Origin: Amazonocrinis nigriterrae CENA67
GTDB taxonomy: Bacteria > Cyanobacteriota > Cyanobacteriia > Cyanobacteriales > Nostocaceae
Reading direction: 5' to 3'
DNA length: 64,000 nt
Assembly (NCBI RefSeq): GCF_016056305.1
Contig: NZ_JAECZC010000062.1
Coordinates: 1-64,000, forward strand
Shown here: one piece after another, positions 1-9,628 of the stretch
Numbering within the stretch: position 1 is the first letter of the stretch
Layout: every line of letters begins with the position of its first letter
Notes under the pieces: generated by a model
What the model saw: the letters and a program-made list of their open reading frames with translations, nothing else
Databases searched by the model: none
What the model was told of the DNA's origin: nothing
Position numbers and translations under genes: made by a program

Positions 1-453
1 CGTTTTTTTGAGTGTACATCGCACAGTCTCACGACCTATTTGCGTGACGATACTTCGCGCTTTGAGTTCGTCTACTAATAACTTCATCGTCCAACGAGTC
101 CTACCATCCGGCGGTGGTGAACAGCATATAGCTATCAGATGCGCCTGTTTTTCTCCATCTAATTTCTGTGGCACGGGTGGTGTCTGACGCGGCTTGCGGT
201 TGAGGGCTGCTTGTTCTCCTTGCTCTAAAAATGATGAGCGGATGCGGGCAACGCTATTACGATGTAATCCTAGTGCTGCCCCTATCTGCTGGTCATTCCA
301 GCGTTGCTGCCCATATTCACCCTCATCCGACATGATCAGTACACGTGCGTGCAGAATTTTTTTCACTGGTGCATGACCATTACGGCTGAGCGCTTCCAAG
401 TGTTGTCTTTGTTCTGCACTTAAGCGAATCTTGTTTGTTCGTCCACGTCCCAT
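1..453 (-). CDS. IS630-family transposase, N-terminal part (runs off window edge)
   Basis: An open minus-strand frame starts with ATG at 453 and continues without a stop to base 1, giving 151 residues beginning MGRGRTNKIRLSAEQ. The reading includes a helix-turn-helix pattern (NDQQIGAALGLHRNSVARI, about residues 59-77) followed by the RKPRQTPP linker typical of cyanobacterial IS630/Tc1-mariner transposases. The catalytic DDE domain would lie outside the window, so whether the element is intact cannot be judged. Inverted-repeat sequence just upstream of the start codon (479-540) fits an insertion-sequence end. The family call is recognition from sequence style, not a search. Confidence 0.75.
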   Translation of the reverse strand, partial: MGRGRTNKIRLSAEQRQHLEALSRNGHAPVKKILHARVLIMSDEGEYGQQRWNDQQIGAALGLHRNSVARIRSSFLEQGEQAALNRKPRQTPPVPQKLDGEKQAHLIAICCSPPPDGRTRWTMKLLVDELKARSIVTQIGRETVRCTLKKT

Positions 454-478
454 TTTCTTTGTCTGTTTCTGCTACATC

Positions 479-540
479 TAATGCACTATTTTAGCCCGGT
501 CGCGCTACTACTGGCGTGGCAAGCTTAAAATAGTGCATTA
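479..540. repeat. Palindromic IS630-type terminal repeat
   Basis: The 15-mer TAATGCACTATTTTA (479-493) is repeated perfectly inverted at 526-540. Between the arms lie GCCCGGTCGCGCTACTAC and a second, different inner arm (GGCGTGGCAAGC). A third, related copy of the right half in direct orientation lies at about 589-617 (TTGCATCATTTTAG then CTTGCCACGCCACTAC). Two diverged relatives face each other at 17587-17692. These look like insertion-sequence ends; the 453-bp partial transposase next to it is the probable source. Confidence 0.65.
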
Positions 541-1569
541 GGAAAAACTGAAAAACATTGATTTTTATCACTTTTCTTAAAAATCTATTGCATCATTTTA
601 GCCTTGCCACGCCACTACAAAACGAGATTTGGGGTGATTAGATCATTTGTGTGTACACGGTAGCCTCTGAAAGGAGGAGCCACTGCCTCATACCGTTTCA
701 CTTTAATTTTGATACAAATAGGGAGCAAGGGAGCAGGGGAACTCGGGGCCCCCACGACCGAAAGGGAGGAGCCACTGCGTTGGACGGGTTCCCCGGCAGC
801 CGCGCAAGTGGCGTTGGGGATTAGGGGCACAGGGGTGAAAAAATTTGTATCAGATTTTTCGTGAAATGGTATCACCACACAGCTGCCTCCCTGTTGTAGC
901 AAGTGGCGTCAGAGGCTTTAAAAGCTTGATTTTTCGTTCTTTAGCATACTTGCTAAAGCCCCTCTTGGACGTAAAGAGGGGTTGGGGAGAGGTTCATCGA
1001 ACTCACGTCACTTTTAGTACGGAAAGCAGTCTACTTACGTAGTATTAAAAATGTATAGTTATCTTCCTTCTACAAGGTTATTTTTATTAAAAAAAAATCA
1101 GCCAATAGGTAAGTTTATCTGACAATTTTTTTTGATATATTCTGTCCTGTGGTGATAAAGTTTACATACTTTAATGCCTTAAGAACCACGTCCAAGCTCA
1201 TAGTCTCCACGTAAATTACTAGTAGTAATATGCAAGTTTAGACTTCATGCTAGGGGTTTAGTTGCTGTTGAATTAATATTTCAGAGAGGTAGAAAGAGTT
1301 TTCAGCTAATATATATAAATCTTAATTTTTTAGTTAAAAATTTTTGCGTATTTTCATTAAAAAATAAAATTAACTATTAAAGAGCAAACTAGATTATTTA
1401 ATCAAGTATTTTCAAAAAATTAATTTTACATGCGTATTTTTATGATAAACAGTAAATATATAAACTTAGCGAGACACGCTTTTAATTATATTATCTATCT
1501 TAATTACAACCATGTAGAAAAACTTACCTCTAGAGAGTAAGATAAATTATTTCCTAGGAATATTGAGCC
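541..1569. other. Gene-free stretch upstream of the glycosyltransferase operon
   Basis: No convincing gene. 660-840 is Nostoc-type repeat debris (GGAGCCACTGC, GGGTTCCC motifs). 915-1009 is a diverged copy of the MITE-like family. From 1040 to 1569 the DNA is AT-rich and holds the palindrome ATTACTAGTAGTAAT near 1212; the operon promoter should lie in this part but no clear -35/-10 pair or NtcA box was recognised. Confidence 0.5.
915..1009 (-). repeat. Diverged half copy of the ACGTGAGTTCGA MITE-like family
   Basis: Read on the minus strand from 1009, this begins ACGTGAGTTCGATGAACCTC and continues with a CCCCTCTT...AAGAGGGG hairpin and an AACGAAAAATCA block, in the same order as the full copies at 11677, 30265 and 34961. 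The second half of the element is missing or too diverged to recognise. Confidence 0.6.
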
Positions 1570-2826
1570 ATGAGATTAATGATATATTCTCATGATGGGT
1601 TCGGTCTTGGTAACATTTTAAGGATGTTGGCAATCTGCACTCATTTATTAGATTCAATTGGAGAACTGTCTATTTTAGTCGTTTCCGGTTCTCCGATGTT
1701 GCACAGCTTTCGTCTACCAAAAAGACTTGATTATATTAAGTTACCTTGCTTGAATCGAGGAATTTCTGGGAAGTTTTCAGCTAAATATCTTGGCATCGCA
1801 GTTGATGAGACAGTGAAACTGCGTTCCGAACTAATTCTATCTGCGATCGCTAATTTTAAACCAGATATATTTTTAGTAGATAAAAAACCCTACGGCATTC
1901 GTGATGAATTAAAAGCAACTATTGAATATCTCAAAGCTAAATTACCAGAAACTCCCATAATTTTGCTGCTACGGGATATTCTAGATCATCCAGATATAAC
2001 GGTAAAAGAATGGAGGAAGCACGGTTATTACGAAGCGATTGATAAATTTTATGAGCGTGTGCTTGTCCTGGGTACTCCAGAAATATTTAATATTTGCCAC
2101 GAATATCAAATGCCCCCAAAGGTTGCTAATAAAGTGCAATTTTGCGGCTATATCCGTAAAGAACTAGGGCGTAAAAAGCCTAACCTGGTTCTGAATGAGT
2201 TGCAACTGAGTCCAGAAGAAAAACTAATTTTAGTGTCACCAGGAGGTGGTGAAGACGGCTACAGATTAATCGACACTTATCTGTCAAGTTTGGCATTGTT
2301 ACCAGCTACTTATCAACTACGCTCTTTGATTATTTGCGGCCCCGAAATGCCTTTAATAGAGCAAGCTGCACTGCAACATAAGGCAGCTTTATATCCAAGC
2401 GTACAGATAGGAGAGTTTACAGACGATCTGATGAGCTACATAGCCGCCGCAGATGCTCTAGTGACAATGGGTGGCTACAATACAACCTGTGAAATTCTAT
2501 CAGTCGGGAAACCAGCAGTCGTAGTACCTAGACATAAACCATCTCAAGAACAATGGATTCGAGCCGAACAACTGGCCAAAAGAGGAGTCTTGAAAGCTAT
2601 TCATCCCGACAATTTAACTCCAGAAAGCTTGTTGCGATCGCTTCTAGAACAACTCGATACTCCACAAAGTCAGATTTCTCATCCAGCAATCGATCTCAAT
2701 GGCTTGCCCAATATTAGCCAATATATCAAGACCCTAATAACAAACAAAAAGGGCGTAGTTCCATCTCGCCAAAGCCATCAATCATCAAACAAATTACGGG
2801 ATTTAGCTATTCTTAAACAAGTTTAG
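1570..2826 (+). CDS. Predicted glycosyltransferase (GT28-like, COG4671 type)
   Basis: The 418-residue protein has the two-domain look of a GT-B transferase: a glycine-rich N-terminal loop (HDGFGLGN, residues 8-15) and a C-terminal nucleotide-sugar-binding domain with GGYNTT at 301-306 and a following GKPAVVVPRHKPSQEQ segment. This resembles the GT28/MurG C-terminal fold and the predicted glycosyltransferase family COG4671. It is the first gene of a same-strand run of five; the next gene (2856) is a diverged paralogue, so the pair arose by tandem duplication. No signal peptide or membrane helix is visible, so it probably works at the cytoplasmic membrane face. Donor and acceptor cannot be told from sequence. 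The start has a TAGGAATATTGAGCC leader. Confidence 0.8.
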   Translation: MRLMIYSHDGFGLGNILRMLAICTHLLDSIGELSILVVSGSPMLHSFRLPKRLDYIKLPCLNRGISGKFSAKYLGIAVDETVKLRSELILSAIANFKPDIFLVDKKPYGIRDELKATIEYLKAKLPETPIILLLRDILDHPDITVKEWRKHGYYEAIDKFYERVLVLGTPEIFNICHEYQMPPKVANKVQFCGYIRKELGRKKPNLVLNELQLSPEEKLILVSPGGGEDGYRLIDTYLSSLALLPATYQLRSLIICGPEMPLIEQAALQHKAALYPSVQIGEFTDDLMSYIAAADALVTMGGYNTTCEILSVGKPAVVVPRHKPSQEQWIRAEQLAKRGVLKAIHPDNLTPESLLRSLLEQLDTPQSQISHPAIDLNGLPNISQYIKTLITNKKGVVPSRQSHQSSNKLRDLAILKQV

Positions 2827-2855
2827 TCAATGCAATTTACAGAGGCACACCAATC

Positions 2856-4013
2856 ATGAAACGTCTTATGTTCTACTGCCAGCATATTCTCGGCATGGGG
2901 CATCTAGTTCGCAGCATGGAAATTGTGCGGGGACTAGTGAAAGATTTCCACGTTTGTTTTATCAATGGTGGAGAAGTAGTACAAGGTTTTAACATTCCAT
3001 CGAGTGTGGATGTAGTTAATTTACCTGCGATTAAAACTGATAGTGAATTTAAAAACCTCCAGGTGGTAGATAATTCCTATAGTCTTGAAGAAGTGAAAGA
3101 AATTCGTCAACGAAAATTGCTACAAATTTTAGATGAATTTCAGCCAGATGTGTTAATGATTGAACTATTTCCCTTTGGTAGACGGAGATTTTCTTTTGAA
3201 TTAATACCTCTTTTAGAACGAGTTCGCCACCAATACCCGACAACTAAAATTGTCTGTAGCCTGCGAGACATCATTGTTAACAGCAAAAATCAAGCACGGC
3301 ATGAAGAAAAAGTTTGTAACTTAATTAATCAATATTTTGACCTGTTATTAATTCATGGCGACCCTAAATTTATATCTTTAGAAGAAACGTTCTCTAGAGT
3401 TGCAGATATTGAGTGTGAAATACACTACACAGGCTATGTAGTACAGCCACAACCAAAAGAAATTGTAATTGCCCATCAGCCATTAATTCTTGTCAGCATT
3501 GGTGGCGGCAGATTTGGGCATGAACTACTGGAATGTGTCATTAAAGCGGCTCCCAGTATCGAGAAAACATTGCCTCATACCATCCAGATGTTTACTGGCC
3601 CCTTCATGCCAGATTCCAAGTTTAACCAACTTCAGACAATGGCAAAAGATATTTGCAATCTCAATATCAAACGTTACACCCCTAACTTACTGCAATATAT
3701 GTGTCAGGCAGACATTTCTATTAGTATGTCAGGCTATAACACAACAATGAATATACTTACCAGTGGGGTAAGAGCTATGATTCTGCCCTTCACAGGGAAT
3801 GACGATCGAGAGCAGAAACTAAGAGCTACAAAGTTAGAAAAACTTGGTGTTGTTGATATGATTCGTCCGAAAGAGTTAGAACCAGATACTTTTTTAGAAA
3901 AGCTCAAGCGTTGTCTTCAAAAACAACCAAATACTATAAAGTTTGACTTTAACGGTGTTGAAAAAACGGCTGTATTACTGAATAAGTTAGTTATGCAGCA
4001 AAAAGTAGCTTAA
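2856..4013 (+). CDS. Predicted glycosyltransferase, paralogue of the preceding gene
   Basis: The 385-residue protein repeats the architecture of the gene before it: GMGHLVR at residues 13-19 (the N-terminal acceptor-side loop of GT-B enzymes) and SGYNTT at 292-297 in the C-terminal donor-binding half, followed by MILPFTGNDDREQKLRA. The spacing to the upstream stop is 29 bp and an AGAGG Shine-Dalgarno lies before the ATG, so cotranscription is likely. The two proteins differ strongly outside the motifs, suggesting different sugars or successive steps rather than redundancy. COG4671-type assignment is by motif; substrate unknown. Confidence 0.8.
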   Translation: MKRLMFYCQHILGMGHLVRSMEIVRGLVKDFHVCFINGGEVVQGFNIPSSVDVVNLPAIKTDSEFKNLQVVDNSYSLEEVKEIRQRKLLQILDEFQPDVLMIELFPFGRRRFSFELIPLLERVRHQYPTTKIVCSLRDIIVNSKNQARHEEKVCNLINQYFDLLLIHGDPKFISLEETFSRVADIECEIHYTGYVVQPQPKEIVIAHQPLILVSIGGGRFGHELLECVIKAAPSIEKTLPHTIQMFTGPFMPDSKFNQLQTMAKDICNLNIKRYTPNLLQYMCQADISISMSGYNTTMNILTSGVRAMILPFTGNDDREQKLRATKLEKLGVVDMIRPKELEPDTFLEKLKRCLQKQPNTIKFDFNGVEKTAVLLNKLVMQQKVA

Positions 4014-4043
4014 GCAAAACGATAAATAATTAGCAAAAAGACT

Positions 4044-5255
4044 ATGACTAAACCAAAAATTTGCATGACAACGTTAGAATATCCCCCAGATATCGGTGGC
4101 GTGGGAGAATCTGTGTATCGTATTGCTCAGATATTACTTGAAAGTGGTTATGAAGTTCATGTAGTTGTTTTTCGCTCAAAGCAACGGCTCGTATCAGATG
4201 GCAGTCGCAGACGAGCTAGTTGTAAAACAACTTACCAAGATGGCGTTTTTGTTCATCGAATTAAATCAGCAGTAAGAGAGGCTGTACCAGAAATTCAAGA
4301 CTTTTTCACTGATGTGTATTTTTATTTGAAAAAGTTACATCAGGAGCATAAATTTAGCTTGTTTCATGCCTTCTTTATGAATGAAACAGGGTATGTCACA
4401 ACTTTATTAGCTAAAGAAAATAATCTTCGTGTAATTAACAGCATTCGCGGTAGCGATTTACATAAACATATTTTCAATCCTAAAACTCACGGACAAGCAG
4501 TTTGGATTTTAGAGAACTCAACATGGGTAACATTTGTTAGCCAAGATTTACAACAAAGAGCGATCGCGATCGCTCCTAGTATTCAACTCAAATCATCGGC
4601 TTTTTGGAACTCTATCAATCCCATTGATTTTGCAAAATTTACAACCCCACCAAAAATTCAAGAATTATCAGGAATTGTTATTGGCTCTACAAGTAGATTT
4701 CGAGATAAGAAAGGAATTGAATATCTCTTAGATGCTTGTGCAGAAATCAGTCAAGAAATCAACCTAACGCTATTACTAATCGGTGATTTTATTGAACGGG
4801 AACGAACATATTGGGAACAAGAAATTAGCAATTGTGGATTGGGCGATCGCTTACATATTACGGGGATTCTCAGCCGAGAAGAAGTCTTAGCATATCTACC
4901 GCACCTAGATATTTTTGCCATTCCTTCACTACATGATGGTTGTCCTAATGCCCTACTCGAAGCTATGTTAGCAGGTTGTGCTATTGTCGGTACAAAAGTA
5001 GATGCGATCGCTGAAATTCTCGCAGACGGTACAGCAGGTTTATTAGTGGAACCAGGCAATAGTGAGGATTTGGCAGATGCCCTCAGAAAACTAGCAACCA
5101 ACCCACAACTAAGGCAACAGTTAGGTAAAGGTGCAAAACAGAAAGTATTACAAGAATTAACACCTGTAATTGAAAGCGAAAACTGGCGCAATGTTTATCA
5201 GCAAGTTTTACCTGTAACTTCCTTATCACACCTAACAGGCATAAGCTTTGTTTAA
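4044..5255 (+). CDS. Glycosyltransferase family 4
   Basis: The 403-residue protein starts with the GT4 signature EYPPDIGGVGESVYRI (about residues 12-27) and ends with the retaining GT-B donor-site block IPSLHDGCPNALLEAMLAG near residues 291-309, where the conserved EGxPxxxxEA has Asp in place of the first Glu. A GSTSRFRDKKGIEYLL segment precedes it, as in many group 1 glycosyltransferases. It is the third gene of the operon, 30 bp after the previous stop. The likely role is adding a sugar from a nucleotide donor during assembly of an envelope glycan. Sugar and linkage are not predictable here. Confidence 0.88.
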   Translation: MTKPKICMTTLEYPPDIGGVGESVYRIAQILLESGYEVHVVVFRSKQRLVSDGSRRRASCKTTYQDGVFVHRIKSAVREAVPEIQDFFTDVYFYLKKLHQEHKFSLFHAFFMNETGYVTTLLAKENNLRVINSIRGSDLHKHIFNPKTHGQAVWILENSTWVTFVSQDLQQRAIAIAPSIQLKSSAFWNSINPIDFAKFTTPPKIQELSGIVIGSTSRFRDKKGIEYLLDACAEISQEINLTLLLIGDFIERERTYWEQEISNCGLGDRLHITGILSREEVLAYLPHLDIFAIPSLHDGCPNALLEAMLAGCAIVGTKVDAIAEILADGTAGLLVEPGNSEDLADALRKLATNPQLRQQLGKGAKQKVLQELTPVIESENWRNVYQQVLPVTSLSHLTGISFV

Positions 5256-5338
5256 GCTAAACTTTTTCAATTGATTACTACTTAAATTTAAAACTTTAAC
5301 TTGAAACCTGTCTGAAATTCATTAAAAGGCTTTAGATT

Positions 5339-6409
5339 ATGAAGCAACCAAAAATTACTATTGTTGTATCACCTCGTGAACAGTTTAGCTTGAGTAGCCA
5401 AAGTCTAGAAAGCATTTATCAATACACAGATTTGCCATTTTCATTAATTTACGTTGATGGTGCTTCTCCCCCTCAAGTGCAAAAGTATTTAGAAACTAAA
5501 GCACAGGAAAAAGGATTTAAAATAATTCGCACGGAGCAATATTTATCTCCCAATCAAGCTAGAAATTTAGCTATTCCTCATGTACAAACAGAGTATCTAG
5601 TATTTATTGATAACGATGTGATTGTCAGCCCCAACTGGTTGGATCATTTACTAGAATGCGCCCAACAAACAAGAGCAACCATTGTTTGTCCTTTAACTTG
5701 TATTGGTAAACCAATTCATGAAATAATTCACCTAGCAGGCGGAGAAGCTAGGATTTTGTCAGAAGAAACCAAGACAGGCATCAAGCGCAAAGTTCACGAA
5801 AAACATTATTTTGTTAATCGTCCCGTTGCAGATGTACACGAACAGTTACATCGCCAGCAGTGTGAATTTGCTGAGTTTCATTGTATGTTAGTTCGCACTA
5901 GCATCTTTGACCAAATTGGTTTATTAGATGAAGGTTTGCTTAATACCCGCGAACACATTGACTTTTGCATGAGCGTAACTAATGCAGGTGGGACAGTTTA
6001 TTGCGAACCTAAATCTGTTGTTACTTATGTGCCAGAATTGCCCTTCAATTGGGCAGATATTTCCTTTTTCTTATTACGTTGGAGTGATGAGTGGGAATTG
6101 GCAAGTCTAGAACACTTTTCGCAAAAGTGGAATCTGACAAAACAAGATAAGTATTTTAAGAAGCGGTATAAACGTCTTGGTCATCGCAGACATCATGCCT
6201 TTCTTAAACCTCTATTGCGTCGTCTTCCCTTTGGAGATTCGCCTTGGTTGGAACAACAAGCGATCGCTATGGAACGCCGTTTCAATCGTCTGTTGACAAG
6301 TCGTTATGCAAAAGCTCATGCTCAAGGTAAAATATCACCGCAAATCAAAGATTTTACGAGATTGCCACTCGTCTCTGAACGGGAATTAGCGCAACAAAGC
6401 AAAAAGTAA
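5339..6409 (+). CDS. Glycosyltransferase family 2
   Basis: The 356-residue protein has a GT-A fold N-terminal domain: KITIVVSPREQ, an RTEQYLSPNQARNLAI block, and the metal-binding DND at residues 91-93 inside FIDNDVIVSPNW. A later block, LNTREHIDFCMSVTNAGG, matches the ED-containing acceptor region of GT2 enzymes. No membrane helices are visible. An 83-bp gap separates it from the GT4 gene, and it sits 25 bp before the ABC exporter, consistent with one transcript. The basic C-terminal part (KRYKRLGHRRHHAFLK) might contact the membrane or a polymer; that is inference. Confidence 0.87.
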   Translation: MKQPKITIVVSPREQFSLSSQSLESIYQYTDLPFSLIYVDGASPPQVQKYLETKAQEKGFKIIRTEQYLSPNQARNLAIPHVQTEYLVFIDNDVIVSPNWLDHLLECAQQTRATIVCPLTCIGKPIHEIIHLAGGEARILSEETKTGIKRKVHEKHYFVNRPVADVHEQLHRQQCEFAEFHCMLVRTSIFDQIGLLDEGLLNTREHIDFCMSVTNAGGTVYCEPKSVVTYVPELPFNWADISFFLLRWSDEWELASLEHFSQKWNLTKQDKYFKKRYKRLGHRRHHAFLKPLLRRLPFGDSPWLEQQAIAMERRFNRLLTSRYAKAHAQGKISPQIKDFTRLPLVSERELAQQSKK

Positions 6410-6434
6410 CCAGAATCAACCTAGAGCAAAGTCC

Positions 6435-8339
6435 ATGAGACGTTCAGATTCCAAAAGTATTCGAGCAGCCTTACCAGGGCTGGGGCGCATCTTGAAACAT
6501 TTTGCTCCTCAACTTCGCAAGCAAAAATGGCTGTTAATTTTATCCTTTGGGTCTTTGCTCGCAGAAATTGTTCTGCATCTACTAGAACCTTGGCCTCTCA
6601 AATTCATTTTCGATTACATCTTACTGCCCAATGCCAGCCATAAATCACATCATCTACCTATTGCGGCGGCACTTTCACAACTGAGTCCATCTGTGTTGTT
6701 GACCAGTTTAGTTGCTAGTATTGTTGCGATCGCCCTGTTAGGGGCTGCGGCTGCCTACTTTAGTATTGTTGGCATGGCATTAGCAGCTACTAATATGCTC
6801 ACAGAGATTCGTACTGATTTATACAGCCATCTCCAACGTTTATCATTAGCCTTCCACAACCAAGCCAAGACGGGCGATCTAATTACCCGTGTCACCTCTG
6901 ATATTGAACGCCTGCGAGAAGTGTCGGTAATGGCTGTGTTGCCCTTACTGGCAAATTCTCTAACTTTGGTAGGCATGATTTTGGTGATGTTTTGGATGAA
7001 TTGGGAACTAGCGTTGATTGCGATCGCTATCTTTCCCTGGTTCCTATTTTCAACAGTGCGGCTGACACATAAAATTCGTCGCGTTGTTAAAATGCAACGT
7101 CAAGGCGAGGGAGCAATGGCAGCCACCGCCGCCGAATCTATCAGTGCAATTAAGGTGGTTAAAGCTCTTTCTCTGCATGAAATGTTGGAGCGCGTATTTT
7201 TTCACTACAATCGCAAAAGCCTACGAGCTAGTAACAAAGCACAACAACTCTCTGCGGCTTTGGAACGAATGGTGGAATTGCTAGTAGGAGTCGCAACTGC
7301 TTTGGTGTTATGGAGGGGCGTATATCTGGTACTGGCTAAAATCGTTACACCAGGAGATTTATTAGTATTTGTCAACTATCTACGAATTGCCTTTAAACCA
7401 ATGCGTCAGCTTGCCAAATACACTGGTCAAATTGCGAAAGCCACCGCATCTGGTGAGCGTGTCTTAGATATCTTGAATACAGTGCCAGACATTCAAGATT
7501 CCAAGGGAGCATTAGAAGCACCTCCCTTTTTGGGAGCTATTCGCTTTGAGAATGTTAGCTTTGCTTACAATCCAGAACAACTTATCTTAAAAAATATTAG
7601 CTTTGAAGTCCAACCAGGCCAGCAAGTGGCTTTAGTCGGCCCATCTGGTGGTGGTAAATCTACATTAGTTAGTTTGTTACTAAGATTGTACGATCCAATT
7701 ACCGGAAGGATTTTAATTGATGGTCACGATTTACGGGAATACAAATTACAATCTCTGCGTCGGCAAATTAGTATAGTTTTACAAGACAGTATTTTATTTA
7801 GTGGTACTGTTCAAGATAACATCAGCTATGGTCGTCTAGGTGCCAGATTTAAAGAAATCGAATGGGCTGCCCGACTGGCAAACGCTCACGATTTTATTAT
7901 GGCACTGCCCCAAGGCTATGCAACGATTTTAGGCGAACGCGGCGCTAATCTTTCTGGAGGACAACGCCAAAGAATTGCGATCGCTCGTGCTGCTATCCGT
8001 CACGCTCCTATTGTCATTCTCGATGAGCCGACTACAGGTTTGGACAACGAAAATGAACGCGCTGTCAGCGAAGCATTACAAAGGCTTACCTACAAACGCA
8101 CGACTTTTTTGATCTCACACAATTTGAAAACAACCCAATCAGCAGACCTGATTCTCTACATAGAAAATGGTCAAATTATTGAACAGGGTACTCATACAGA
8201 ACTTATGCGACTCAATGGTAGATATGCTGCCATGTATGCAATTCAGGATAAAAGTGATTTATCGGGAAAGGCAGAGGGCAGGAGGCTCAGTTGGCAGAAG
8301 GGATCTGATTCGGAGCCTCTGCACTCTCATTGTGAGTAA
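6435..8339 (+). CDS. ABC exporter, fused membrane and ATPase domains (MsbA/HepA type)
   Basis: This 634-residue half-transporter has an N-terminal membrane domain with about six helices (first near residues 33-52) and a C-terminal ATPase domain: Walker A GPSGGGKST at 402-410, signature LSGGQ at 506-510, Walker B IVILDE at 526-531, and an ISHN H-loop. Such type-IV exporters flip lipids, lipid-linked sugars or glycans; homologues with this layout next to glycosyltransferases include HepA of the heterocyst envelope. Being last in a four-glycosyltransferase operon suggests it exports their product. The final 20 or so residues (from about KAEGRR) are encoded by sequence that pairs with repeats at 8420-8435, so the original C-terminus may have been altered by repeat DNA. 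Confidence 0.9.
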   Translation: MRRSDSKSIRAALPGLGRILKHFAPQLRKQKWLLILSFGSLLAEIVLHLLEPWPLKFIFDYILLPNASHKSHHLPIAAALSQLSPSVLLTSLVASIVAIALLGAAAAYFSIVGMALAATNMLTEIRTDLYSHLQRLSLAFHNQAKTGDLITRVTSDIERLREVSVMAVLPLLANSLTLVGMILVMFWMNWELALIAIAIFPWFLFSTVRLTHKIRRVVKMQRQGEGAMAATAAESISAIKVVKALSLHEMLERVFFHYNRKSLRASNKAQQLSAALERMVELLVGVATALVLWRGVYLVLAKIVTPGDLLVFVNYLRIAFKPMRQLAKYTGQIAKATASGERVLDILNTVPDIQDSKGALEAPPFLGAIRFENVSFAYNPEQLILKNISFEVQPGQQVALVGPSGGGKSTLVSLLLRLYDPITGRILIDGHDLREYKLQSLRRQISIVLQDSILFSGTVQDNISYGRLGARFKEIEWAARLANAHDFIMALPQGYATILGERGANLSGGQRQRIAIARAAIRHAPIVILDEPTTGLDNENERAVSEALQRLTYKRTTFLISHNLKTTQSADLILYIENGQIIEQGTHTELMRLNGRYAAMYAIQDKSDLSGKAEGRRLSWQKGSDSEPLHSHCE

Positions 8340-8672
8340 GGGTTTAAGACCCCCACCAAATTTCAACAAAGGTGGCTCTTGTTCAGGAGGGGTCGCAATC
8401 CCCTTCTGAACAAAACATAAAAGCCCTCTGCCCTCAGCATAGCTGCCTTCTTCAACTCACCTCGCTATCTTCCAAGATTGAGGCTTTAGACTCGTACGGA
8501 ATATTAATGAGGCAGCATCACCTTTTGGGTAAATGAACCCTAATGATTGCCGCAGTGGCTCCTCAGCAACGCCAGTCCGCTCAAGTCGGGAAACCCGCCC
8601 ACGCGGCTGGCTCCTCAGCACTCAGCACTTTGCTATGATAGTGCGCGATCGCCCTCAAGCGCATCTTTTGCC
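8340..8672. repeat. Multi-hairpin repeat block after the exporter gene
   Basis: Three hairpins follow the stop codon: GGGT/ACCC (about 8340-8352), CCACC/GGTGG (about 8352-8375) and a strong one, GTTCAGGAGGGG (8381-8392) with CCCCTTCTGAAC (8400-8411). There is no T-run, so it is more REP-like than a classical terminator, though it may protect the mRNA end. Further on, GCAGTGGCTCC and GGGAAACCCGCC motifs (8550-8620) are dispersed Nostoc repeats. No gene is seen. Confidence 0.6.
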
Positions 8673-9257
8673 TTAAGCTGAGCTTGAGCTTTCTCCACTC
8701 ATAACAGCAGATGTAATTAAATGTGCCAAACGTAAAGCTTCTGGCACTTTGCCACAGTCAGTTAAACGTTGAAGCACTCTAGCTACTACAGCAGGTTCAG
8801 AACCACTAACTTGGAAGAAAAAGGGCGAATAATCATAAATCTGGCCAGCTTGGTGTAAAAGTTGCTGTCGCTTTTGGAAGTTTGGCAGACGACTCATCGC
8901 TTCCTCAACAGCAACTAAATCAGGTTGGCGGCGCATCACGGTAACGCAGGGTAATTGCAAGCGGTCAGCTAATTGTGGAAGATTTACGAGGTTAAATCCG
9001 CCAAATCCAATTCCATCTAATAGTAAGATATGTAGTTGTGGCAAAAACTTCCTTCCAATCAACAACTTGCAGATGACTTCTGTCGCATCAAAACCATCTT
9101 GTTGTACTTGACCCCACACCATACCTTCAAATCTGGTTCCTGCACACACCACCCCAGCTATAGATACATTGCCACCAGCACCCCGAATAAAAGGGGCATC
9201 ATCGAAGCCAATAACGCGAATAGTACGATTGAGTTTCAGAAGAGATTCAAGTTTCAT
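8673..9257 (-). CDS. DUF99 family protein (endonuclease dU-like)
   Basis: The 194-residue protein opens with RTIRVIGFDDAPF and contains LHILLLDGIGFGGFNLV, the conserved Asp/Gly-rich strands of the DUF99 family, which is related in fold to endonuclease V and has been linked to deoxyuridine/DNA repair in archaea. That function is inherited from the family, not shown here. The length is normal for the family and no signal peptide is present. ATG start at 9257. It stands alone: the exporter operon converges from the left, and a repeat-rich spacer and pseudogene lie to the right. Confidence 0.8.
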   Translation of the reverse strand: MKLESLLKLNRTIRVIGFDDAPFIRGAGGNVSIAGVVCAGTRFEGMVWGQVQQDGFDATEVICKLLIGRKFLPQLHILLLDGIGFGGFNLVNLPQLADRLQLPCVTVMRRQPDLVAVEEAMSRLPNFQKRQQLLHQAGQIYDYSPFFFQVSGSEPAVVARVLQRLTDCGKVPEALRLAHLITSAVMSGESSSSA

Positions 9258-9628
9258 TAAGCTGTTGTTTGGTGGCTAAATTAGCACAAAGTAATTGCGA
9301 TCGCACTAGAAGCCTGCCAAAAAGATTTTGACAGGCACAGGGATTGGGTAAGGGGAAAAGGGGCGCATGTTTTTAATTTCTTTCCCTTTCCCCTTTTCCC
9401 TTTCCCCGGTCTCCAAGAGTCAAAATTTGCGTGGTGAACTACTAGAAGAAAACCCCTCTTCTAGTGAATCAGACTTTGCGGTGGCTGCCAACATTGGGTT
9501 GCTTGTCTTCCACGTAAAAAGCAATTGTTGAGGAACCATTGATTACCAAAACCAACATCATCAAAGTTACGGCAGACTCACCAAACCATTGGCAAAATAG
9601 AATGTAAAAAGTTTCTCAGGGTGTGTTC
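9258..9628. other. Gene-free spacer with polypurine/polypyrimidine hairpin
   Basis: A GGGGAAAAGGGG tract near 9350 pairs with CCCCTTTTCCC runs near 9390-9415. The same purine/pyrimidine hairpin family recurs at about 22813-22880, 42059-42131 and 63163-63222. The rest (9430-9620) contains no recognisable gene; it presumably holds the promoter of the broken oxidoreductase that follows. Confidence 0.5.

Noticed and set aside
615-1042. Small open frames on both strands in the first kilobase
   Set aside because: They translate dispersed repeat DNA (GGAGCCACTGC, CCCCTCTT); no ribosome sites or family likeness.
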